Translations under genes and position numbers: made by a program
Shown: piece by piece, positions 14,091-21,008 of the stretch
Position numbering within the stretch: the stretch's first letter is position 1
Layout of the letters: each line of letters starts with the position of its first letter
The notes under the pieces: generated by a model
Told to the model about the DNA's origin: nothing
The model's input: only the letters and a program-made list of their open reading frames with translations
Database searches by the model: none
Virus record (IMG/VR): IMGVR_UViG_3300027733_000151
Coordinates: 1-30,706 of that record
Length of the DNA: 30,706 nt
From: a virus
Strand: one strand, 5' to 3'

Positions 14091-14531
14091 TTATTTTTCC
14101 TCTGTTTTTAAGTTTTTTTCTAATACTACATGGGTTCTATAGTACTTATGTTTATCAAGAATCTTTTGCCAACCTGGTCTTGCAATTAATTCCATGCAAT
14201 CGCATCCTTGATCTATAGCAAAATTTTCTATCTTTACAATTAAATCTTGCCATTGTTGTCTATTCTTACCTGTAACCATAGGCAAATGTAAGACTTTTTT
14301 AATGCTTCTTTGTATGATTTGTGAGAGAACAAGTCCATTAAATTGTTCATCTACATTAGGTTTTTTATCATCCCAAATAATCCAAAGTTGTAACTTACCG
14401 TCTTTTATTAAATCTTTATAGTGGTCAGTATGGTGATGACTGCCAGAATATATTAAAGCATTTCTAATATACTCTTTAACTAAAATCCAAACTGATTCTG
14501 TTTTCTCTTTTGGTATTCTAATAACATCCAT
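14091..14531 (-). CDS. GNAT-like acetyltransferase-fold protein
   Basis: 146 residues. The order LWIIWDDKKP..NGLVLSQI (central strands), a long helix WQDLIVKIENFAIDQGCDCM, then ELIARPGWQKIL and YYRTHVVLEK matches the small GNAT-like proteins found near fibre and internal protein genes of podoviruses (T7 gp13 neighbourhood analogues). The acetyl-CoA loop (R/Q-x2-G-x-G/A) is not clearly present, so enzymatic activity is uncertain. It may be an assembly factor. Shares one base with the preceding gene's stop. Confidence 0.65.
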   Translation of the reverse strand: MDVIRIPKEKTESVWILVKEYIRNALIYSGSHHHTDHYKDLIKDGKLQLWIIWDDKKPNVDEQFNGLVLSQIIQRSIKKVLHLPMVTGKNRQQWQDLIVKIENFAIDQGCDCMELIARPGWQKILDKHKYYRTHVVLEKNLKTEEK

Positions 14532-14854
14532 TAATACTGAACATGTAAAACTGATATTACTCCAGTAACTCTATCAGCAGTTGCTGCCTGAATCTTTATT
14601 AAATCACCAGCTTCTAAAACTATAGTACCAAATGCAAAGTTATCAGTAGATCTAGCTGCCATTGTTATATGAGCTATTTCATACTCAACACTTGCTGATG
14701 TATCAGTAACATAAACTTGAACGTTAACGCTACCAGATTCATTTGTTAATTGAATTGTTTTAACTAGTGCAGTTGTATTAGCAGGTACAGTATAAATAAG
14801 AGTTTTGTTTGTAGTAGCTAAATCTACAAAATAACTTTTATATGTATTAGCCAT
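14531..14854 (-). CDS. Small beta-rich structural-type protein (paralogue of 18781-19104)
   Basis: 107 residues, nearly all alternating beta strand and turn: YKSYFVDLATTNKTLIYTVP, VKTIQLTNESGSVNVQVYVT, FGTIVLEAGDLIKIQAAT, VTGVISVLHVQ. It has the same length and the same motif order as the protein at 18781-19104 (…YxxxLxxT.. / V.VTD or INDGT / GDxxKxxxxTA / VxSxVxx). Such small beta-sandwich proteins in marine phages are likely decoration or tail/fibre accessory proteins. No enzyme motif. Confidence 0.75.
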   Translation of the reverse strand: MANTYKSYFVDLATTNKTLIYTVPANTTALVKTIQLTNESGSVNVQVYVTDTSASVEYEIAHITMAARSTDNFAFGTIVLEAGDLIKIQAATADRVTGVISVLHVQY

Positions 14855-14989
14855 TTACTTTTTATTGAAATACTTCTTAACATCTTCAACCCATTCTTCA
14901 AAGAATTTAACAGAATCAGCATATAACTTCTCAGTTGATTCTTTAACTTCTTTATAAGAAGGAATTTTAAACGGATTAAAATTAAACAT
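14855..14989 (-). CDS. Small amphipathic helical protein
   Basis: 44 residues: MFNFNPFKIPSYKEVKESTE, then KLYADSVKFFEEWVEDVKKY and a short basic end. AAGGAG lies eight to nine bases before the ATG (within 14994-15000). The sequence is one amphipathic helix with aromatic residues, similar in feel to phasin- or peripheral membrane-type peptides. Its ribosome site overlaps the stop of the 16-codon frame upstream. No family recognised. Confidence 0.6.
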   Translation of the reverse strand: MFNFNPFKIPSYKEVKESTEKLYADSVKFFEEWVEDVKKYFNKK

Positions 14990-14999
14990 AGTGTTCTCC

Positions 15000-15050
15000 T
15001 TATATTGGTTTGTTAATAAATTCTAGTTCTTCGTTAGTGTAAGGTATCAT
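15000..15050 (-). CDS. 16-residue micro-ORF (candidate)
   Basis: MIPYTNEELEFINKPI, with AAGGAA six bases before the ATG. Its TAA stop is embedded in the AAGGAG ribosome site of the following 44-residue gene, which suggests coupling. It is very short, and it may be a leader that sets translation of the next gene rather than a functional peptide. Confidence 0.35.
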   Translation of the reverse strand: MIPYTNEELEFINKPI

Positions 15051-15065
15051 ATTATTCCTTAGGTA

Positions 15066-15389
15066 TTAATTCTTAGGATATTTAGCTTTTACTGCTAGAC
15101 AATCGTTAATGTACTTTTGTATTTGAGCATCATCACCTTTAACAATACCATCTAGGTATTCTTTAAAGTCAGGATATTCATTTGCTCTATTTGCTTTAAC
15201 TAAGTTTAGTCTTTCAATTTCATTAGCTTGTATTTCAAAAGCATCTAATTGTGCTAATGTAGGTTTAGGAATATCAAGATTCCATTCAGCTATAAATACT
15301 CCATTACCATCTGAGTTGTCTTGTAATTTTACATCTTTAGAAAAATCTACTTCTTTATTTGCGTATAGTTTTATTTTAGTTGTAATCAT
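15066..15389 (-). CDS. Probable fibre assembly chaperone (fibre unit 3)
   Basis: 107 residues. After a beta-rich start (MITTKIKLYANKEVDFSKDV and GVFIAEWNLDIPKPT) a long helix leads to ANRANEYPDFKEYLDGIVKG and the end CLAVKAKYPKN. The R-A-x-x-YP-x-x-x-E-x-L-D ... VKxKYPK pattern is shared with the protein at 17049-17366 and is the pattern of small proteins encoded after phage fibre genes. It lies directly after the 289-residue fibre gene with no gap, so it probably folds or trimerises that fibre. Confidence 0.65.
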   Translation of the reverse strand: MITTKIKLYANKEVDFSKDVKLQDNSDGNGVFIAEWNLDIPKPTLAQLDAFEIQANEIERLNLVKANRANEYPDFKEYLDGIVKGDDAQIQKYINDCLAVKAKYPKN

Positions 15390-16259
15390 TTATACTCCTA
15401 TTAATTTAAATGCTTCAAAATATGCACCATTTATAGTTACTGTTCCACCAGCATTTCTATAAACAAATACTTCAAAATAATCTGTAGAACCATTTGCTGT
15501 AATAGCACCAGAAACTACTTCTGTTGCATTATAACCTGTGCCTACTGTTCTACGATCTGTATCAGAAGTAATTGTATTTGTTCCATTTTTTCTAATAGCA
15601 ACAACAAACTGTAATAAATTAGCTGTATCACCACCCATAGAAACATTTGCTGTAAAAAAATATTTACCAGAAGTGGTTGGAGTAAAACGATAATTAGTTG
15701 TTGGATCGTAGTTACTATTAGTGTCCCAATCTTCAGTATTTAATTGTACTTTAGTATATGTAGTATCAGGTAATGACTGAGTTGTACTGCGACTTGCTCT
15801 AAAAGATGGAGTATTATCACCACCTACACCTGCAACAAAATTAGTTCTAGTCATTTTTCTTAATGCTGCAGCACTATCGTCATAAATTAAAACACTATCG
15901 CCACCAGCAATAGAAGTTTCTGCTGTAGCACCAGTTATTAAATTAGAAGTTACTTTTGCAAAACTTACTGTACCATCGCTAGGAGTACCTATTGCAAGTA
16001 CATCACCTAATACTAAAATGAAATCTATTGTGTCAGATGAAGTTAAAGCATCTGAGAATACTATTGTTGAACCTGATATTGTATAAGCTGAAGTTGGCGA
16101 TTGAATAACACCATTTAAAGATACGATACAGTTGTTTGCAGTTTGTGGAAAATACGCAACTCCACCATTTAATAAATTGTATGTAGCTGTAGCGGATGTA
16201 ACTATAGCATCTAGCTTTACAAAATTCCCAACAATAGGTGTGCGTCCAACGTAAGCCAA
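15390..16259 (-). CDS. Short tail fibre with C1q-like tip (fibre unit 3), TTG start
   Basis: 289 residues. The N-terminal MAYVGRTPIVG and the strand-turn segments to about residue 90 (NGVIQSPTSAYTISGSTIVF) are the marine-phage fibre head type. A short stalk follows (DGTVSFAKVTSNLITGATAE), then a C-terminal domain (about 150-289) with TKVQLNTEDWDTNSNYDPTT, YRFTPTTSGKYFFTANVSM, VVAIRKNG and TINGAYFEAFKLIGV, the pattern of C1q/TNF-like jelly-rolls. It probably binds a host surface receptor as a trimer. The gene lacks an ATG: it begins at TTG directly after the TAG of the homing endonuclease gene, in the same frame. AGGG about eight bases before could serve as ribosome site. Confidence 0.8.
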   Translation of the reverse strand: MAYVGRTPIVGNFVKLDAIVTSATATYNLLNGGVAYFPQTANNCIVSLNGVIQSPTSAYTISGSTIVFSDALTSSDTIDFILVLGDVLAIGTPSDGTVSFAKVTSNLITGATAETSIAGGDSVLIYDDSAAALRKMTRTNFVAGVGGDNTPSFRASRSTTQSLPDTTYTKVQLNTEDWDTNSNYDPTTNYRFTPTTSGKYFFTANVSMGGDTANLLQFVVAIRKNGTNTITSDTDRRTVGTGYNATEVVSGAITANGSTDYFEVFVYRNAGGTVTINGAYFEAFKLIGV

Positions 16260-17045
16260 CTATGCAACCCTCATTTCTTTATTCATGTGCGACATATCTC
16301 TACCAAGTTTATATCCATTATTCAAATACTCTTGTTTTAATTCTTTTTTAATTCTTTTAGAAGTATTATCTTTGTTAATCCAAATTAAATTTGAGTAAGT
16401 AATACTATAATTTTTTCTTTGTGCATCTGAGCAAACTTGAAACTGTCTAGCATATTTAATCTTTGCTTTAGTTTCGTTTGAAAGTTTTTTGCCAGTATGT
16501 GCAATAGATTGTTTTCTTTTAGTTTCTAATGATGCTTTTTTACCAAGATTATATTTATTACCTTTATTTAATATAACAAATATTGCTTTAGATTTTTCAC
16601 TCATCTTTCTACCCATATTTGCTAAGCTAATTTTTTTTCTAGTTGATTCTGGTAATTTAGTTCCTGTTAATGTTTTAGATATTTTTGCTTTCCACTCAGG
16701 AGTTAATCTTCTACCTTTTAATGATGCAGCAAATTCACTTCTTAATTTTTGATATACTCTTGAATGAATCTTATAATCTCTTTTGCAGAACCTAGACTTA
16801 GATGTCATAAATATAAAAGCATTTAGCATCTTATGCTTAGCATTACCTGAAGTACAATAAGGTAACAATAAATGAATTATATAATGTTCTCTTGCAGTAA
16901 GATTAACAATATTATCTTTATCATTTGAACCACCACAGCTTTTAGGAATGATATGGTGAACTTCTTTATATCCTTCTAATGTTCTGTTCTTAGCTTTAGC
17001 AATTATCTTATCATGCCAAACTTTATATTTGTTTTCAATAAACAT
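16260..17045 (-). CDS. HNH homing endonuclease with NUMOD3 repeats
   Basis: 261 residues. The HNH core EVHHIIPKSCGGSNDKDNIV (29-48: H30/H31, N45/N48) continues with NLTAREHYIIHLLLPY (H54, H58). DNA-binding NUMOD3-like repeats follow between about 107 and 200 (KGRRLTPEWKAKISKTLTG, ESTRKKISLANMGRKMSEKS, SLETKRKQSIAHTGKKLSNE). The C-terminus (NYSITYSNLIWINKDNTSK, LKQEYLNNGYKLGRD) matches the wing of phage homing enzymes. It is a free-standing mobile gene, not in an intron, lodged between two fibre units. It cuts related phage genomes lacking it and spreads by repair. Its frame is continuous with the following fibre gene except for one TAG. Confidence 0.9.
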   Translation of the reverse strand: MFIENKYKVWHDKIIAKAKNRTLEGYKEVHHIIPKSCGGSNDKDNIVNLTAREHYIIHLLLPYCTSGNAKHKMLNAFIFMTSKSRFCKRDYKIHSRVYQKLRSEFAASLKGRRLTPEWKAKISKTLTGTKLPESTRKKISLANMGRKMSEKSKAIFVILNKGNKYNLGKKASLETKRKQSIAHTGKKLSNETKAKIKYARQFQVCSDAQRKNYSITYSNLIWINKDNTSKRIKKELKQEYLNNGYKLGRDMSHMNKEMRVA

Positions 17046-17048
17046 AAA

Positions 17049-17366
17049 TTATTTTGGATATTTCTGTTTAACTGCGTTGATGGCTTGTTGCCATTTATTA
17101 GTTCCATTAATCTTATCCCAATACTGCATATCTAATTGCTCTTGTATTGATGGATAGTCTTTGGCTCTATCTCTTTGGTATTGTTTAGAATTATATTCTG
17201 TAATTAGTTCTTGATGTTCTTTTTTAAACTCATCTGAATAATCAAATGTACCATTTGATTTTTTAATCATGTCGGCAAATACATTATCATCTACTTCAAT
17301 ATATCCTTCTACTAATTGATAAGATATTTGAACAACTTTGTTATCTACTATTAATGCGTATTTCAT
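17049..17366 (-). CDS. Probable fibre assembly chaperone (fibre unit 2)
   Basis: 105 residues. The beta-rich start MKYALIVDNKVVQISYQLVE is followed by a helical region with RDRAKDYPSIQEQLDMQYWD and the end WQQAINAVKQKYPK. The YPSIQEQLDMxYxD motif is widespread in phage proteins encoded after tail fibre genes (tail-fibre-assembly-like). It follows the 189-residue fibre gene with one base between them. Its C-terminal half is homologous in pattern to 15066-15389. Confidence 0.75.
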   Translation of the reverse strand: MKYALIVDNKVVQISYQLVEGYIEVDDNVFADMIKKSNGTFDYSDEFKKEHQELITEYNSKQYQRDRAKDYPSIQEQLDMQYWDKINGTNKWQQAINAVKQKYPK

Positions 17367-17367
17367 A

Positions 17368-17937
17368 TTAAGTTACTTTCCATATTTTTACGTCTGCATA
17401 AACTTCTACAACTGAAAAACTGCAAGAAGCTCCAAAACCATTACCAGAAACAGTTGCACTACATCTATGTTGAAGTTCAAAAGTTTTTTGTGATGATATT
17501 GTAAATCTTCCTATTACTCTTGAATTACCTGCTACAAAACCAGAACCAGAAGAATAATTTGATGAACCAATTAAAACATCAGAACTATCTGTTATATTTC
17601 TTAATTTTAATTTATGATTTTCACCAGTATAAACTTCTGCAATAGCATCTATATAATAAGTTCCACTTGGTAATATAATTTGATTTGATGATAATGAAGC
17701 ACCAGATATTTCATTTGTTAAAGAAGTATTTAATGTTCTTGTCTGCCAAGCACCAGAAGTAAATGTTCCACCAGCTGTTCCACTAGCCTTTTCATCTCTT
17801 ACATGAAGTAATTCTTTACCAAATGGATTTGCCAAATCATCTAGTTTAGCAGATGTAATACCAGCACTAGCATTAATATCGGCATTAACTATTGTGCCAT
17901 CAGTTATTCCTAGTGATTGTATTTTTGTTAGTGGCAT
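17368..17937 (-). CDS. Short tail fibre (fibre unit 2)
   Basis: 189 residues. A short stalk-like N-terminus with DGTIVNADINASAGITSAKL (13-32) is followed by a beta-rich C-terminal domain (about 45-189) containing SGTYYIDAIAEVYTGENHKL, LRNITDSSDVLIGSSNY, VIGRFTISSQKTFELQHRC and SFSVVEVYADVKIWKV, of jelly-roll type. The N-terminal motif is shared almost letter for letter with the fibre at 18202-18768. Likely a trimeric receptor-binding tip. Confidence 0.75.
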   Translation of the reverse strand: MPLTKIQSLGITDGTIVNADINASAGITSAKLDDLANPFGKELLHVRDEKASGTAGGTFTSGAWQTRTLNTSLTNEISGASLSSNQIILPSGTYYIDAIAEVYTGENHKLKLRNITDSSDVLIGSSNYSSGSGFVAGNSRVIGRFTISSQKTFELQHRCSATVSGNGFGASCSFSVVEVYADVKIWKVT

Positions 17938-17938
17938 A

Positions 17939-18199
17939 TTATCCTATTATACTTTTAATCTCAGCATCATTCAAACCTAATGCTTTAAGTTTGTTTAGTG
18001 CTGATTGTTTGTTAGCTTTTTCTTGTTCAATTCTATTATCTTCTGCAGTTTGTAATTCTGTTTGTTTAGCTAGGATAATGTTGTTAGCAATTACTGGAGT
18101 GTTTTCTAACCACTCTATTCTATTAACATCATCATCTGATACAGATACTACTGCATTTGGATTAATTACTAGTATTGTATTTATAATATTTATTTTCAT
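17939..18199 (-). CDS. Small helical protein after a fibre gene (fibre unit 1 accessory)
   Basis: 86 residues: a short beta start (MKINIINTILVINPNAVVSV), an alpha-helical middle with LAKQTELQTAEDNRIEQEKA and an end LNKLKALGLNDAEIKSIIG that matches the K-L-x-x-LGLxxxEIxxxxG tail of common small fibre-accessory proteins. By position it is the partner of the 188-residue fibre, from which two bases separate it. Chaperone role inferred. Confidence 0.65.
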   Translation of the reverse strand: MKINIINTILVINPNAVVSVSDDDVNRIEWLENTPVIANNIILAKQTELQTAEDNRIEQEKANKQSALNKLKALGLNDAEIKSIIG

Positions 18200-18201
18200 A
18201 A

Positions 18202-18768
18202 TTAACCTTTAATTTCTAAACAAGTTATTGTATTCATTGAACCTTGACCAATAGTACCAGTTCCACCACCCATTCTAAAATATACTTGATAAGTTGTAGC
18301 CGAAGTAGTTGCAGGAGAATCTAAATATGCACCAGACATAAATGTAATTTCTCCATTATAGTCAGTACCAAAACCAGCATTTCCATTTCCTAAATTTGTT
18401 GAATCTTTATAAATTGTTAAAAAAATATTTCCAACAGCTGGAGCTCCTCTACCAACAACATTAGTTAATATTAAAATTTTATTTGATGCAGACGCAGGAG
18501 TTATTGTTACAGATAAAGTATTTGAAGCTGTTACAAAAGAAGTTGATGATGTTGATCTTGATGTTGTGTCAGTAGCACTTACAACTTGAATAACTTGTCC
18601 AGCAGTTGCACCAACACCAGATAACTTAGTAGATACAATAGCGGCACTTGCATTAATGTCAGCATTAACAATAGTACCATCTACAATCTTTGCAGATGTT
18701 ATAATGCTATCAGCTATATCCGCAGAAGTTAAAGGTACTGCAGAAGGTTTATTTCCTATGAAAGGCAT
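18202..18768 (-). CDS. Short tail fibre (fibre unit 1)
   Basis: 188 residues. N-terminal MPFIGNKPSAVPLTSADIAD, then stalk-type DGTIVNADINASAAIVSTKL, both typical of marine-phage short fibres. A C-terminal beta domain (about 55-188) with TASNTLSVTITPASASNKIL, ILTNVVGRGAPAVGNIFLTI, YNGEITFMSGAYLDSPATTS and YQVYFRMGGGTGTIGQGSMN, a jelly-roll-like tip. Shares the stalk motif with 17368-17937. Confidence 0.75.
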   Translation of the reverse strand: MPFIGNKPSAVPLTSADIADSIITSAKIVDGTIVNADINASAAIVSTKLSGVGATAGQVIQVVSATDTTSRSTSSTSFVTASNTLSVTITPASASNKILILTNVVGRGAPAVGNIFLTIYKDSTNLGNGNAGFGTDYNGEITFMSGAYLDSPATTSATTYQVYFRMGGGTGTIGQGSMNTITCLEIKG

Positions 18769-18780
18769 AATTACTTTCTG

Positions 18781-19104
18781 TTATGATATTGCATCAACAG
18801 TTGAAACCCAAGTATCTAAAGATGAAGCTGTATCTGATACAACTTTTAAAATATCTCCAGACTGAACTACAACTTTAGCACCACCATCAAGAACTTGTAA
18901 TGCTGAACCTGAAGGGATAGGTGCATTTTTTACTAAATAAAAATCGTTAGTACCATCATTAATAAATACTGAAGCATTAACTGCAGAACCAGTTACATTG
19001 GCAACTGATATACCAACTATTGTATCGTTTGAATTTGCTGTAAATAAAGTAGCTGCTGATGTTCCAGTTAGTCTAGCTTTATATCTTGTGAAATCTTGTG
19101 CCAT
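18781..19104 (-). CDS. Small beta-rich structural-type protein (paralogue of 14531-14854)
   Basis: 107 residues: FTRYKARLTGTSAATLFTAN, VGISVANVTGSAVNASVFIN, DGTNDFYLVKNAPIPSGSAL, VVVQSGDILKVVSDTASSLD. The order of strands and the GDILKV-type element match the protein at 14531-14854. This type is common in marine phages, where it is thought to be a virion surface or tail accessory protein. It lies between the long fibre and the first short fibre unit. Confidence 0.75.
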   Translation of the reverse strand: MAQDFTRYKARLTGTSAATLFTANSNDTIVGISVANVTGSAVNASVFINDGTNDFYLVKNAPIPSGSALQVLDGGAKVVVQSGDILKVVSDTASSLDTWVSTVDAIS

Positions 19105-19144
19105 ATTATTTTCCTATATATTAATTTGTTTTATAAAGCAATAC

Positions 19145-20851
19145 CTACAGCGCTATTGACATGGCAATAACGAACCCTGCACTTGGTTTGCTTGTTAATT
19201 GTGTTTGAATACTAGATGTTACACCATCTAAATAACCAAACTCCGTATTACTTACAACACCTGTTCCAATCTTAGTTGCAGCTATTGAATTAACTGCAAG
19301 TGATATTGTACCAGAAGAAGTTATTGGACTTCCTGTTACTGTAAATTCTGAAGATCCTGAATCAGCTACTGCTACTGAAGTTACTGTACCACCTGAACTT
19401 GGGAATACTTGTGTATATGTAATTGCACTAGAACCAAGTGTAGCACTTGTGTCTGTAGTACATAAATACATTGTATCAGCATTTGTTGTACCTTCAGATA
19501 TTAAAATTAACTGTCCAGCTATTTCTGATATTATATCAAATTCTGTATCTCTTGAAGCTGTACCTGAAGCAACAACAGTATATAAACCATTTTGAGAAGT
19601 AGTAGTTTGATCTTTTAATAAAACTCTATTTCCTGTTGCTAAAGTAACACCATCTATAACATCACCATTTTCTAATCCTGAAGCAATAACAACATTTGCA
19701 GTAGATGCAACTCTTGCAATAACTCTTGTTCTAAGTCCAGTAACTAAATTATCAACATAGTTTTTAGTAGCAGCTTCAGAAGAAGATGAAGGATCACCTA
19801 ATCCTGTAATTGTTCCGCCAGTTAAAGCTACGTTGTTAGCATTTTGAGTTGCTATAGTTCCTAATCCTAATGTTGTTCTTTGAGCAGAAGCACTAGCATC
19901 ATCAATTAATGCTTTACCAGCAGTTGTTAAATCAAATACTGCAGCTGTTCCTGATCCTGTAAATTGAATACCTTTATCAGCAGCAGAAGTTAATCCTGCA
20001 ATCGCTGCAAGTTCAGCATCGTATGCTTGTACGTTTGTACCAATAGCTAAACCTAAATTAGTTCTAGCAGTAGATGCAGATGATACATCAGATAAATTAC
20101 TTGAAGCTGTAAGTTTAGTTCCAAGTTGCGTTTGAATAGCACTTGTTACTCCAGATACATAACCTAGTTCAGTATCTGTTACTGTTGATACAGCAATCTT
20201 TCCAGATGAATTGGATATAGCAGCTCTACTAGCAGTTAAATCAGATGTTACTACAGTTGTAGCAGCTCCTGTTATTGTAGCTTGTTTAGCATTTAATTGT
20301 GTTTGTATTGCAGATGTAACTCCGTCAAGAAATGCAAATTCTGAATTAGATACTAAACCACCGCCAATTTTAGTTGCGTCAATTGCAGCTGCTGTTGCGA
20401 CTTTAGCATTTGTAATTACTAGTTCTGGTATTGAATCATTTGTTTTAGATAAAACTGCGACATAAATACTTACTGCTTCATTAGCTAATGAACCGCTATC
20501 CCATGTTACTGTTACAGTTGTATTAGTTGAAAATGTAGTTGCACTTATTGTTCCATAAATAGTTCCTGGAGTTGTAGCTATTGCTTTTACTCTACGACCT
20601 ACATGATAAAAACTTGTAACATCTACACCTGATACTGTGAACGAAGTTGCTGAAGCATAAGTAATAGTAAATGAACCATCACCATCTCCATAAATAACCC
20701 ATTGAGAATCGTTATACCATTCTCTAATTTCTGCAGCTAATCCTCTAAAAGCATTATTAATATTAGAAGGTAACATTCCTTCTGCTGTACTAATACTTCC
20801 TATTGTAGTATTATTTGCCGCTGTTGTGCTGTAATCTTTTATTCCTGCCAT
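19145..20851 (-). CDS. Long tail fibre (stalk type), ends in a repeat
   Basis: 568 residues. The N-terminal MAGIKDYSTTAANNTTIGSI, SNINNAFRGLAAEIREWYND and WVIYGDGDGSFTITY is a typical attachment domain of podoviral fibres. The body consists of strand-turn repeats, with a TK-IG-G-VSN-EF-LDGVTS-IQTQL unit at about 159-189, a partial copy at about 222-246 (ELGYVSGVTSAIQTQLGTKL) and a final copy at about 524-554. Only about 14 residues follow the last copy, so a knob or tip domain is missing. It probably forms a trimeric fibre on which the short-fibre proteins may act as tips. Confidence 0.85.
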   Translation of the reverse strand: MAGIKDYSTTAANNTTIGSISTAEGMLPSNINNAFRGLAAEIREWYNDSQWVIYGDGDGSFTITYASATSFTVSGVDVTSFYHVGRRVKAIATTPGTIYGTISATTFSTNTTVTVTWDSGSLANEAVSIYVAVLSKTNDSIPELVITNAKVATAAAIDATKIGGGLVSNSEFAFLDGVTSAIQTQLNAKQATITGAATTVVTSDLTASRAAISNSSGKIAVSTVTDTELGYVSGVTSAIQTQLGTKLTASSNLSDVSSASTARTNLGLAIGTNVQAYDAELAAIAGLTSAADKGIQFTGSGTAAVFDLTTAGKALIDDASASAQRTTLGLGTIATQNANNVALTGGTITGLGDPSSSSEAATKNYVDNLVTGLRTRVIARVASTANVVIASGLENGDVIDGVTLATGNRVLLKDQTTTSQNGLYTVVASGTASRDTEFDIISEIAGQLILISEGTTNADTMYLCTTDTSATLGSSAITYTQVFPSSGGTVTSVAVADSGSSEFTVTGSPITSSGTISLAVNSIAATKIGTGVVSNTEFGYLDGVTSSIQTQLTSKPSAGFVIAMSIAL

Positions 20852-20852
20852 A

Positions 20853-21008
20853 TTAATCTCCTATGAACCATGAGAAAACTTTATCGTTTTCTGTATTGAA
20901 TTTGTTTATATATGTATTTACCGCTTCTTCAAGTTGTCTTTGAAAATATTCTTGCGTCTCAAATGAATATCTAACATTATCTATATCTTTTTCAACAACT
21001 TCTACCAT
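20853..21008 (-). CDS. Small helical protein of unknown function
   Basis: 51 residues: MVEVVEKDIDNVRYSFETQE, then YFQRQLEEAVNTYINKFNTE and NDKVFSWFIGD. Mostly helical and charged with an amphipathic pattern. Its ATG overlaps the preceding stop (TAATG) and its stop lies within the GGAG-containing leader of the long fibre gene, so it is probably co-translated with its neighbours. No family recognised. Confidence 0.65.
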   Translation of the reverse strand: MVEVVEKDIDNVRYSFETQEYFQRQLEEAVNTYINKFNTENDKVFSWFIGD

